Shown: positions 1-10,831 of the stretch, piece after piece | Numbering within the stretch: position 1 is the first letter of the stretch | How the letters are laid out: each line of letters opens with the position of its first letter | NCBI GenBank assembly: GCA_030248215.1 | Contig: JASANG010003403.1 | Span: 186,001-250,000, forward strand | Reading direction: 5' to 3' | DNA length: 64,000 nt | Source: Enoplolaimus lenunculus | Lineage: Eukaryota > Nematoda > Enoplea > Enoplida > Thoracostomopsidae | Made by a program: the position numbers and the translations under genes | Notes under the pieces: generated by a model | What the model saw: the letters and a program-made list of their open reading frames with translations, nothing else | Databases searched by the model: none | Told to the model about the DNA's origin: nothing

Positions 1-1
1 T

Positions 2-2553
2 GTCGCCCTTCTACGCATATCACTGTGGAATCGATCATTTTGTTGCACAGCAACCGTGTGTTGTCATAGTAATAACACTCGTGGTTACCATGGTAACCTC
101 GCGTCAGCGGTAGCTAGGCAACAAAATGATCAGCCTTGGTCACCATGGGTGTTTTCAACAAAATCCACGGTGGGAAGCGATGTTCACGGGACATTTCGAT
201 ATCCTGAACGGCCGATTTTATGGATTACTGTTTGTTACTGGTTTTATGCTGCTGGTCACTTGCTAAGGCTTGGGTTAGGCCCTGCTCGGGTGGCGTGCGA
301 TCGCAATTCTCTGGGCTGTTCGTTTTTGGTTTCTAATGAACCGACCGGTGAATGGTGTATTGTTGTATTTTTGGTGTTATATTATTTTGGATCAGCCGCG
401 TCGCTTTGGTGGCTCATACTTACGGTGACCTGGGTCCTAGCAGCTGGTTAGTTTGGCGTTTGAAAGCGTGAAAGGACGTGGGGCAGGGCTTTCTGAAACT
501 TTTGCCGTGACTGTAGCTATTCTTAATCACTCTAAATAGCACTTTTAAAAATTAAAATACTTTATTTAAATAAAAAAATTTCGGTGAATTTTTTGAAAAA
601 TAACCGATCATCGTGGAAATTTTAACCGAAATATGTCCTTATGATGTTTTGTAAGCTGTAGACTTGTGCTTTATATTTTGGCTCAGATTTTCCCATTTGC
701 TAAGCAGAAGTATTTTTTCAAAGCTGGCGATATATCTAAATTTTAGTATCACAACTATTCGTCGCTCGACAACTTGTAATCCGAAATTCCATAGACTCGA
801 CAATTCGACACCCACCGTTATGCTTCGGTTTAGGTTTAGGATTACGCTTTGGTATATGCTTAGATTTATGTATGGTGTTTTGGACACTGTTGAGACACAG
901 GTTGTCGGGCGACGGATTGTCGTAGGTTTTTAAATTTTAGGACTTAAATGGAGTACCGAAGGAATTGAATCACGTTCAAATTATTTCCACGTTGCCGCAT
1001 GGGCGTTGCCAGCAGTGCAAGCGATCTTGGTCCTGATTTTAAAACGAGTTGACGGCGACGAACTCACCGGCCTTTGTGGGCCTGGCTTCAGTGATCAGAC
1101 TGGGTCCTTGGTGTTTACAATAGTCCCTGCGGGTGTTAGCTTAGTTGCAGGAACCATTCTAATTTGTGCTGGATTTGTCGGAATTATTCATTTACGTCGC
1201 TATATCCGGTCGTCGTGGCAACAGCCAGGAGTCGCCGCTGATGGTAGCGGTTTCCAAGCAACGTCGATAAACACAACGACAACAGCAACAACAAGTTGCT
1301 TAGCAACCAATCGTAGCGCAACACCACCATCGTCGTCAAGCAACACGGTTACTATGGCAACAACCACGTCAACCCTGCTGCCTAGCAACGGATTGCATAC
1401 CAATCAGTTGCCTCGCAACCAATTGCTGAACAGCAACGGCCGCTTAGCAATAACACCAACACCGCAAGTTGCGATTGCAAGTGCAGTCAAAACTTCAGTT
1501 ACAGCAAATGGCCGAAATAATCCAGCGGCAACTCCTGCAAATATTTGCTTGCTGGAAGGTTTAATGTTGCGCATTGGACTATTTGCGTTGCTTTATATTA
1601 CATCTCAAGCTGTTGTACTGGGTTGTACTGCGTACGAACAGATAATTTCAAGTGAATTTCATCGCCGAGTTCGTGAATGCGATATGAGTTTGTTTGAAGC
1701 ACTGAAAGGACCGAATCATATTAAACAAAGTCCAGATCGCATGCCTAACTTGACGTCTCTAAGACCTCCTGTTGAACTAACCACCCTAAAATTGTTTATG
1801 TCGCTTATTGTTGGCGTTTGTAGTTCACTTTGGGTTTGGAGTAGTACAACTAATACTGCGGTAACGGCATTGTGCGAAAATTCGAACAACTGTCGAAAAA
1901 CGCAGAAAAATTGCCAAACATCAAACAACAACAGCTGTTGCTATGCGATTCTGAGGTGCTGCCCGCGACTGTTTTATGCTGGAGGGCTGAAACAGCCAGT
2001 CGCCACTGCGTTAGTGACCACTGCCGACACCACGGGAGCACCACAAAGCCAGCAAATAGGCCAACACCACGCTGCAATTCAAAATACCTCACTGGACTCT
2101 GCCTTACCGAGACAGACCTGCAAGTCGTACAGCAGTAAGCCAGGGTCAGTTTCTGGGCTTGGCCCATCACTTATTAACAAGTCGGCAAGTCGAAGTTTTA
2201 ACCCTCCATCCCTCGAAACTCCACCCCCGGAAAGTTCTACTGGTTGTTATGAACCGACCAGATGCTTTTCACGTAGTGAGCGGCCAGATTCAAGCGTTGC
2301 TGATCAACCAACATGGTTACGAGGCAACGGCATGATCAATCTTGGTGGTTGTCGTGGATACCATAGCAACCAGTGTGATGGAGCTATACCGTTGCCAACG
2401 CCTACGCACGAGACTAGTCCATTTCTGCCTGTTCCTCTCGATGGCGACGTGATACCGCCAGAACTAAACGAGTATGCTGCCCCTCGGCAGATGACTTCAA
2501 AATATTTTCCACCGGTGGCTCCGAATACGCCTCAGTCTGCGATGATTATGTGA
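2..2553 (+). CDS. Frizzled-family Wnt receptor, 3' two exons (5' end off window)
   Basis: Seven-transmembrane receptor for Wnt ligands at the plasma membrane. Exon 1 is open from the window start to 446 (donor GTTAGT at 447); exon 2 runs 941-2553 (acceptor TTTTAG) to a TGA stop, and a glycine codon is split across the junction. Family hallmarks: FRYPERPI before a membrane helix, a VACDRNS loop, VFLVLYYFGSAASLWWLIL, then after the splice LKWSTEGIESRSNYFHVAAWA, DGDELTGLC, and LKLFMSLIVGVCSSLWVWS as the last helix. The best resemblance is to the Fz4/9/10 type (inference). Two oddities: the loop between helices 5 and 6 is swollen by about 115 Ser/Thr/Asn-rich residues (roughly 1210-1550), and the KTxxxW motif after the last helix, which normally recruits Dishevelled, is absent (SSTTNTAVTAL instead). 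The tail is long and Ser/Pro-rich, and ends SAMIM without a recognisable PDZ ligand. The cysteine-rich Wnt-binding domain must lie upstream. Confidence 0.87.
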
Positions 2554-2928
2554 AACAAATAACTTTAAAAACTTGTATTTTAAATTTAAAACTTAAAGTA
2601 ATGAAATGAATGAGAGCCAAACGATTTTGGATTGGGAGACGTCTTTATTTGTGATCTTGGAAGGTTGTTAGTGAATGGTTACTATCGCAATCAGGAAAAT
2701 TGTCGCCTTGGTTGTACAAATTTTCGATCGGGGGAGGCGGAAATGACCGTTGCCGGCATATCCCGCTGCCCATACTTGAAGCTTTGCGGTCTGGTTTGAT
2801 TTAAGGAAACAGTGTTCAAAGAAAGTTGATGATTTTATGCGTAGCGGGGTTTGTGAAGTATGCCTGATATTTTGATATATGACTAAAGGAGAACGTGTCT
2901 GTTCAAATACTTGGCGTTACCTACGTAA

Positions 2929-3097
2929 AGATCAGGGTCGGAAAATTTTTCTGCGGGACTGCAATAGAGTATCAACTTAAGCTTTAAACTATTTTTTTGC
3001 TTAGGCTCACGCTTAGGTATAATCTTATTGTTGCACTTATCGTTTGGTTTATAAATATGCTTAAACTACTGCTACGGCCCTGTTCTCTACATTGGCC
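2929..3097. repeat. GCTTAG-rich short dispersed repeat, copy 1
   Basis: An imperfect inverted-end unit: it opens with CAGGGTCGGAAAATTTTT, contains several GCTTAG/GCTTAAG words, and closes with CTACGGCCCTG. The same design recurs near 10590-10633, 50088-50200, 50621-50757, 54537-54660 and 62937-63076, in both orientations. The CAGGG...CCCTG ends resemble non-autonomous hAT elements, but I found no convincing target duplication for this copy. Confidence 0.55.
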
Positions 3098-3592
3098 CTT
3101 GGCAGTGTGTTTGATTTTGGTTTGGTAACTTACTGTAGTGGTTGATGTTAAACTGCGAATTCTATTGGTATGGGGGCCACCAAGTCCCATTCTTGGGCAG
3201 CCCTCTACAGCTGCGCCTCAGTTGTTGCGGCGTGGTGATGGGTTCTGAAATACGGGGAGTATATTAATAAATGACGGGGTTAGAATCTCAGCGTGTAACG
3301 TTCTGTTCGAACATAAGTAGCACGCTTCATGTGTTATATAGGAAAACTTTGTTTTTGGTTTAAACACAACCGTTTTGCGGTTAAAGATTGAAGTTGTTTT
3401 GATTGTTCTTTTACCGTATTTTTTATTTATAACTAATTGAAATGGTAATTATTGAAAAAAACGAAATCTAAACATTGATTATTGCTTTGCATTTCGAAGA
3501 ACTACATAGCTATAATATTGGTAGCCTATCGCGGGAAAAGCAACAAATAGGTCCATATATAGCCGGTTCTGAAGAGTCTAGTTGCCTAAGCA

Positions 3593-3748
3593 CAGGCCCG
3601 TAGCCAGCTCCCGTTGTTAGGGGGGCTGAAAATTTTACAGGAGCGACATTCATGGGTTTTCAATGATTTACAAGCAAGGTTAAAAATTTTCCAGGGGAGC
3701 CAAAGTTTTCCCAGGGGTGGGGCTGAGCCCCCCTTGACTACGGGCCCC
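3593..3748. mobile_element. Short non-autonomous inverted-repeat element (hAT-like)
   Basis: A 156-bp unit with inverted ends CAGGCCCGTAGCCAG and CTACGGGCCCC. It is flanked by CCTAAGCA on the left (3585-3592) and CCTAAGCC on the right (3749-3756), a 7-of-8 match that fits an 8-bp hAT target duplication. The interior is G-run and C-run rich (GGGGGGCTGAAAATTTT). No coding capacity. Confidence 0.65.
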
Positions 3749-6023
3749 CCTAAGCCTAGTCTGAATGTCACAACGCAAGCCTTACGAAAGCATGAGCTCT
3801 GTGAATTTGTTCTGGGTCTGTTTTATTCATATGCAATTATGCTAATTTTAAGTATAATTTTTGTTGTCACATTATGAAGGTATAAACAGGGATTTTTTTC
3901 TTGAATGTAATAAATTTTTTTAATTTGAAAATAGTTGATCCAGTACCAATACGATTGGGCTGCTTGAAAATCACGGAACAGCCAGATTTTTTTGCTTTGC
4001 TGATATCTCAAGACAACCGGAAGTTTCTATTCGACGCCAGCTGAAAATGGACCTCCGTCTGCAGTCAAATTTTTACTCGAGATACCGTCAGTTTTGGTAC
4101 AAAATTTTTTGTTATTTTTGTAAAAGTTATATCATTTTTGGTGACTTTATTAATAACTCTGGAGCGATTTTCGGATATTCAGTCGCAGGAATGTGCTGGA
4201 AAAGAAGCGAAAAAACAATTATTTTTCAAACAATATTTATTGGTTTATTGTTAAACTTGGCACATTTAATATTTTATAAACTACTGTATATATTTTGTTT
4301 CATCTCCGGATGTGGCAAAATTTGTTGTCTTCGCGCACTGGCTTTGATAGTTTTTCCATGCTCCATTTTACTCTGGATGTACCGTGAATCAGCGGTGGAT
4401 CTAGAAATTTCTTTCTGGGCGGCTGACTGGCAAAAGTTATGACACAATTTTTACTGAATGCTATATATGTGCCAAATTTCTGAGAGGGGAGTAGAGGGGT
4501 TTACTATTTTATCACAAAAAGTTTTCTGACGGAAGGCATACGTTACCACTCCGCCCCTATAAAGATCCGCTAGCGCCCTGAATATATCTTTGTTCTACCA
4601 AAATGTTCTGCAATAAATAGATGTTTTCATGTTTGTGTTATGTTTATATCAACTATTATTGTGTATAAATCATGAAAATTTATGTGTTACTTTGCTTCAA
4701 ATTGTCAGATATTTTGCCATTTTATAGACAAACACCATTTTTCCATCTTATGCTAGTCCACGCGTGGGAGTTGAGCACGGGGTCGTACCCTTCGAAATTC
4801 AAACGGGATCTTACTCGAACTCGATTGCATAGCTCTGTTATTCAAATTTCATGGTTTAAATGCTCTCTAAAATTTCACGGCTATCGTTACTAAACACGCG
4901 TCGGTGCCCCTAATTTAAGTTTGAATAATTCCGCTGATGCCCTTGTTTGACTTGACTGGACAAGAAATACGAGAAAAGGCACATTTGATAATGAATGGTG
5001 GAGAATAATTTATTTTTATTACCAGCAGATGTCATGCAGATTACGCATGCCATACTTTCAGGCCAACCAATGAAATAATGCAGATGCGGAGTGATGGTAG
5101 TATGAATACGAGGGAAAAGCGTATATAAGAGGGTGTAAAGGTATATATAATACTAGAAAAAATGTCGAATTTGGGCACGAAAAATATGATTCGAACAAAA
5201 CTAGAAACTAGGAATACAAATAGATTTCACAAGTTTACTTGTTTTTTGATATATGTATCCGTCGATCAGTCGAAACATATTGCGGCGTTAACTAAACAAA
5301 ATATACAATTACATGTTATATTTCACTCAGTTGAGGAAAATTACGTAGCCATTAAAGTGCTATTGGTTGTATTAAATACAACAAGCAACCCCTAAAGGGA
5401 TCAAGACAGACGAGGTACGCACCTGAATATCATATCTTAAGGCGCATTCGCAGGATTCGAAATGTGTATTTTCAAGAGGAAAGGTGAAAAACTTTGCGCT
5501 AAAGTCGAAGGTGAAACCGGAACTGAAGCAAAATTTGGGTATAAAAATAATGTTGAATTGGCAAATGTTAACAATAATTTGTAAAGTATTGTTAGAAAAT
5601 CGTTTATAACCTTTTTTTATGAAATCTGCGCATTTTAGGCTTGCTTTACTTTTAACATAAGTTGATAGCCACTCATGGTATTGCTTGTGCAATTATGACG
5701 CAGGGAAATGGAATCAACTGTAGAAAACAATTATATTGTGAGCAGTGTCGGGGGAAAATTAAACATATGAAGAATTAAATCAGGAGGGATCTTTACTCTT
5801 TCAGCCTCTTTCGCTAAGGAAGCACTAGTACAAAGTCATTAAATTAGAAAGTGGTTCGTTAAGAATTTCAAAGGTTAATTATTGAGAAATGCTGGGGTTA
5901 AAAAACTATAACAAGGAAGTTGACATTCGACGACCACGCAACTAGTCTATCAAGATTTGGTGTCCCAAGATCTTATAAATCACAGCCATAAGTTCGTCTG
6001 AGAAGCAGAATATTTGGAAAAGC

Positions 6024-6115
6024 AAGCACCAGGCGGGAGTCGAACCCCGACTATTAAAAGATATTTAATCAGTATCGCCGCAATTAAACATGCCAACCTA
6101 TTGCGCCACGGCGCC
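6024..6115 (-). other. tRNA-like sequence (degenerate tRNA or tRNA-derived repeat)
   Basis: On the minus strand the acceptor segment GGCGCCG can pair with TGGTGCT through four Watson-Crick and three G-U pairs. An A-box-like TGGCGCAATAGG and a B-box-like GGTTCGACTCC are present. The middle is too long for a standard anticodon arm, with a TTTAAT...ATTAAA stem around a large loop, so an intron or a long variable arm would be needed. The T stem has mismatches. I cannot assign an anticodon; a tRNA pseudogene is most likely. Confidence 0.4.
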
Positions 6116-6184
6116 GCTTGCTATAAAATTCTGTATTTGTTTTACACGTACATAACATGTGCTAAAGGACACATGTAACCTTTA

Positions 6185-6655
6185 CGTGTTATGCAACACG
6201 TACTGTATTGACCCGAATAAGAAGGGGTACTAAGAGGGGGTCCCCATTTTGAGTCCGAATCAATAAGAGTCCGTATCCCTAATAAGAGTCCGTAAGCGGA
6301 TAGAGGCCCTAAGCTCTAATTAGAGTCCATAAATGTCAATTAACATTAATTGTAGCGCATAAATGCTCCAGGACCAAATAATTTGAATTCGAAACTTTAA
6401 AGCGTACGTAAATTTTGAAGGTACATTCCTAAGTATAACCTTGTATTATCGCTCAAGCTATTGACACAAGACAAATAAACGTTTGATTCAACGGACATTG
6501 CAGTACCGGATATATATCAGTAACTATGGGTAGCGGACCGTGGGTTAAAAATAAATTACAGTCCGTAACCGAATAACAAGGGGAGTACCACTCTGGAGAG
6601 GCCAAACAAATATTAGTCCTCCCTTTTATCCGGGTCACTACAGTATACGTACTTA
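6185..6655. repeat. Dispersed repeat rich in AGAGTCCGTA words, copy 1
   Basis: Contains repeated GAGTCCGTA/GAGTCCGAA words and a segment (near 6545-6650, including ACAGTCCGTAACC and AATAACA) that recurs near 61820-62110 with the same order of words. Probably a non-autonomous element. Ends were not defined. Confidence 0.45.
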
Positions 6656-6684
6656 ACATAACCCCTTCTCACATTGAGTTGCCT

Positions 6685-9600
6685 GAACACCCCGGGTTTT
6701 ATTAAAAGGATAAACCACATTTACATCAACGAAAGCAATTATATAAACCAAAGAAGGCAACAACATATTATTATAACATAACAAAGGTCCTTGAAAATTA
6801 CCCATTGTTCTACTCTGCTTGCATGGATATTATTCAGAGCAAATATGTTAAAAAGCACACAAGAAACCTAGTTTCAAAACAAACTACAAATCAGGTACGC
6901 TGAGAAAAAGACATTCGAAAACCCAGCATGCTATCATTCTGTCGGGTTATTGTTCCAAAAACCTTAAAAAAACATTCTTCTTTTAGATAAAGCTTAAGTT
7001 TGCACAAATTTCTATAAACATTTTCCTGAAAAACATCAACAACACAGACGTTTTCATTGTTAAACTCGAGTTTACATCGAGCACTCCATATTGCCAATTG
7101 TGCATGTTGGACGATGAAATTAAAAGCTATTCTCTTTAATGGGTCGTGAATATTTCGTCCCAAAATTAAATCCGAAATCGTTATTTCATTTACTCCAGCT
7201 ACCTGTTGCAAAACAGGAGTAATGAAAAAACTAATTTCTTGCGCCCGCAAACAATAAATAAACACATGAACATTATCCTCCCGCACTTCAATTCCATCCA
7301 AATAACAAAACGAACATATATTTGTCCCATCTGCAAAATGACTAGTGCGGTGATTAGTATACAATGACTTGTGTCTTAACCTAAAATGGACGTCTCGCGC
7401 AGAGCCGTCAACATATTTCGCTTTTGCCCATATCCATGATCGCTCGACAAAAATAGGTTCAACTCCTAGCTCGTCTCGCCAAAAAACATGTATAGGATGC
7501 ATGAGTCCCTTATACACAGCGTGTATCCACATTTTATACAATTTATTTGCCGAAACTGTTTTTAAGGATAACTTTTCGCCAAAAAACCAACAAAAATTTC
7601 CATCCATTTTAAAAGATGACTCAATCATTGCAATCCGTATCTCTTTATATAACTCCGGTACATCAATGCGTCTCAGTTGACGTTTAGTCGAAAACTGAAC
7701 TTGCCGAAAGAAATGTTCGAAACATCTCTTCCAACTCACAACTTCGGTACCTCTTAATATTCGAATATAAAACATTAAACGATTCACTTTCAGTCTGACA
7801 AAAATATTTGGGAAATTTATCCCGCCGTGACTAGGTTGTAAAAACAGGATATCCCTTCTAATAATACTAGCGGTGGACGGGTACCACAACCACTTATAAA
7901 CCACATTGATAGTTTCCTTCACTAGTTGCTCAGGGGGTGTTACTAATTTTATCAAATAATTAAACATACACAAAAAATAAATGTGAACAAGATGGATTTT
8001 TCCAAAAACAGAGATACCTCGGGGCGGTATTCGCTGTTCAAGACTTGCAATTGCTTCATAGCACTTTATCCAATTTTCAGGAACATCGAGTCCCTTTGAA
8101 TCAAACCAAAGGCCATAAATTTTCACTCTTTCAACAATAAAGCGTGCATATTGGTGGGGTACAAGTGCGTTCCTTAGATCGCACATTAATAGTATCTGTG
8201 TTTTAGTTTCCTTTAGTCGGCTGCCAGAGGCCTTTTGAAATTTTTCAAAAACATCAAAAACCACACTTATATCTGAAATCCTACTTAGAAAAATATTAGT
8301 GTCGTCGGCAAACTTAGTCACTCGGGTGTTAATGCCGTATAGCGGTATCCCCGAAATTCTTGAAGTTATTCGAAGATAATGAGCTACCACTTCCGCTGTT
8401 ATGACATATAATGACGGCGATAAGGGACACCCTTGTCGAATTCCACGGAAAACATGAAAAAATTCTGACTTAAAACCATTAACTATAACAGATGATCTTG
8501 TACATCTGGGTTTATAAATATATTTGATCATGTTTAAAAAGTTTTCGCCAAAATTCATGACCCTAAGTGTCTCAAAAATAAATGACCACTCCACCAAATC
8601 AAAAGCGGCTTTGTGATCAACTGATAGCAGCAACGCCTTTGCGTTGCTTTCATTGGCATGATGAATAACAGACATGACATGTGCAACACTGTCTTGGATA
8701 ATTCTGTCGGGAACCGAGCTTGTCTGATCCGGGTGGACTAAAGATTTCATGACCGATTCTAATCTTTTTGCCAAAACTTTCGTAAAAATCTTATAATCTA
8801 TATTCAGCAACGTAATTGGCCGCCAATTATCGCGACACGTTTTCCTTCCATCCCCTTTATATAATAGGGTAATAACACCATCATATGCGGAGAAATTGAG
8901 CCTAAGATCATCCAAGAACGCGTTATACATTTTACACAAAAATTCAGATAATATTCCACAAAACAGCCAATAGAATTCAACAGGAATACCATCGTATCCC
9001 GGCGTCTTTTTACCCTGCATAGATTTAATAGCGCTCGCTATTTCAACTGACGTAATGGGTCCCTCTAAAGTATTTTTTCCACCTCACCCAACTTGGAAAG
9101 ACCATTTTGTGCCAGAAAAAAAAGTGAGATCTTCTCCGCTTATCCCTTCCGATCTGAATACGTTGGAATACTGCTCAGTAATTTCACCTAGAACTGCATC
9201 TGAGTCTGTTACTAACGTGCCATCAGACCTTTCGATCGAGCTTATATGCCTGGCTTCCCAGTTCTTACGTTGAAGAGACTTGACTGTTGCTAAAGAGGCG
9301 TTGTCATTTACCTCACTACCGTAGTACGTATTATGCCTGCAAGAAGCAATATAAAATGCATTCAATAATTCGATTTCATTTTTTAGCTTTTTAAGACCCG
9401 ATCTGAGATTCGGATTGTTTGGATACTGTCCTATCAGCATTTGTACATTAATAACTTGGCTCTCTAATGATTTCCTCAACATGTCGCGTTCCTTAGCTTT
9501 ATTTTTACCCAACTTTACAAAGAAGGTTTTAACATCAGCCTTAAATACTTCCCACATCATAGAAAACCCTGTGCAAATGTTCATTAAATGTTTGAGCCGC

Positions 9601-10350
9601 GTTAAAACAAAGGTCTGTACGCCGACTTCACCCAAAAGCATTGTATTCATCTTATAGTATCCTTTACCTCTCTTTAAATTAGGTAAGCGAATCTTAACTC
9701 TAAACAACCTATGATCTGTCTTGTTCACTGCGCGAGCGGTACACAAAGCGCCCGGTTGTAAAAAAGCCGGCATATAAATCCGATCTATACGAGACTGACT
9801 TCCATGAATGTCTGAAAGAAAAGTAAAAAAGTCGTTTTTATTTGGATGTGTCTCCCTAAAAACATCAGATATCACCAACAGTTCCTTCAAACAATAAAGC
9901 TCTCTCAGGCCTTGCTGCTGATCATATGACGGCCGTGATCGGTCCAAAACCGGGTCCTCAACTAAGTTAAAATCACCCAACATAATAACACATTTATAAT
10001 CAAACCAAAACGAATTTTGCACTTGTTGCATCAGCTGGTTGAAAAAACTACTCGCTGCTCGCCGTTCGCGGGAGCATAAATACCAATTAAGAAAAAACAA
10101 AGAGAGCCAATACTAAAAGCAATCGTGACCGCCCTACCCTGAATATTAAAAATGTTTTCAATTTGACCAACAGGAGCTGTCCTATTTATAAGGACCGTTA
10201 CCCCTGTTTTACTATTCTCCTCGCTTGCGAAACTGTGAAATATTTTAAAACTGCGTGAGAAAATTCTATCAAAAATCTCTGCATCCCAATTGTTTTTAAA
10301 ATGTGTCTCTTGCAGACAAATCAGGCAACTCAGCCCAGTGTATATAGAGG
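6685..10350 (-). mobile_element. 5'-truncated Tx1/L1-like non-LTR retrotransposon
   Basis: A LINE copy in minus orientation. Its coding part runs from about 10350 down to 6891, and the 3' UTR to about 6685. The 3' boundary is supported because the last 74 bases (6685-6758) recur alone at 13664-13737, as expected for a severely 5'-truncated second insertion. The 5' end is missing: the endonuclease begins at the LQETHFK motif and lacks the N-terminal strand. No target duplication was identified. Confidence 0.8.
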
Positions 10351-10357
10351 GTGACAA
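6891..10357 (-). pseudogene. LINE ORF2: partial APE endonuclease plus reverse transcriptase, inactivated
   Basis: Polyprotein of a Tx1/L1-clade LINE. Domains in order: partial AP endonuclease (LQETHFKNN, FLIGIYAPANGEQR, VIMLGDFNLVEDP, SRIDRIYMP), a linker, then reverse transcriptase (KTPGYDGIPVEFY, WRPITLLNIDYKI, HPDQTS, IRQGCPLSPSLY and the catalytic FADDTN), followed by a long C-terminal region ending in a Cys-rich ICSFCYLDG segment. The wording of the RT motifs is that of the Tx1 branch (known family feature). There is an in-frame TGA at 9084-9086 and a frameshift near 10070, and the N-terminus is absent, so this copy is dead. The frame otherwise stays open for more than 700 codons, implying fairly recent insertion. 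Confidence 0.85.
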
Positions 10358-10680
10358 GTGCTACTGGCACCGGGGTAAAACTGCAAAATTTTAAAATTTC
10401 AGTCCTTGTATATATACTTTAAGCACACCCTACTGTAGATCAGGGTGTGAATAGATAGTATATAACGAAAAGACATCGTTCAACTTCAAAGTGAAACAGA
10501 AAACAAGTGTTGAAATTTAAATTGTTACTTTAAGGGGCGTCCACGTGTCCGGTGGGTCTGTAAAAGAGTATGCTTGCATTTTAGACATTTTTTGCTTAGA
10601 CTTAGGAATACGCTTAGCCTACTGTTACGGCCCTTAACCCTCAACGGCCCGGCAAAATTTTCACCTTAATCAGCCCAACG

Positions 10681-10696
10681 GTCTACATATGTAGAC
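10681..10696. promoter_or_regulatory. Subterminal palindrome of the piggyBac element (1 of 3)
   Basis: GTCTACATATGTAGAC is a perfect 16-bp palindrome, repeated exactly at 12898-12913 and 13075-13090. One copy lies 43 bp inside the left end; the other two lie 17 bp and about 194 bp inside the right end. Likely transposase-binding sites (inference). Confidence 0.7.
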
Positions 10697-10831
10697 AACG
10701 CAACTAGCGTTAGTTTTGGCTTATCTCAGGGTGCTCTCCTCCTTTAACTGGCTTGAGACAGTCAGAACTAGTGTTCTGGCGGAGTTCCACCCGCTCCCCG
10801 TCCAGCCTCCCACTGCGGGCGCGTTGTTCAG

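Larger units (their letters stand above)
2554..6184. other. Intergenic region downstream of Frizzled
   Basis: No coding exon could be supported here. It contains a GCTTAG-rich repeat (2929-3097), a short inverted-repeat element (3593-3748) and a tRNA-like sequence (6024-6115). An AATAAA lies near 3266 on the + strand and could serve Frizzled, but it is far from the stop codon. The open frames at 4047-4442 and 5162-5395 have low-complexity AT-driven composition and no recognisable domain. Confidence 0.5.

Noticed and set aside
4047-4442. 131-codon plus-strand ORF rich in Phe/Ile/Cys
   Set aside because: AT-rich intergenic DNA with no recognisable motif, splice context or neighbour support. 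Membrane-like composition follows from T-rich sequence.
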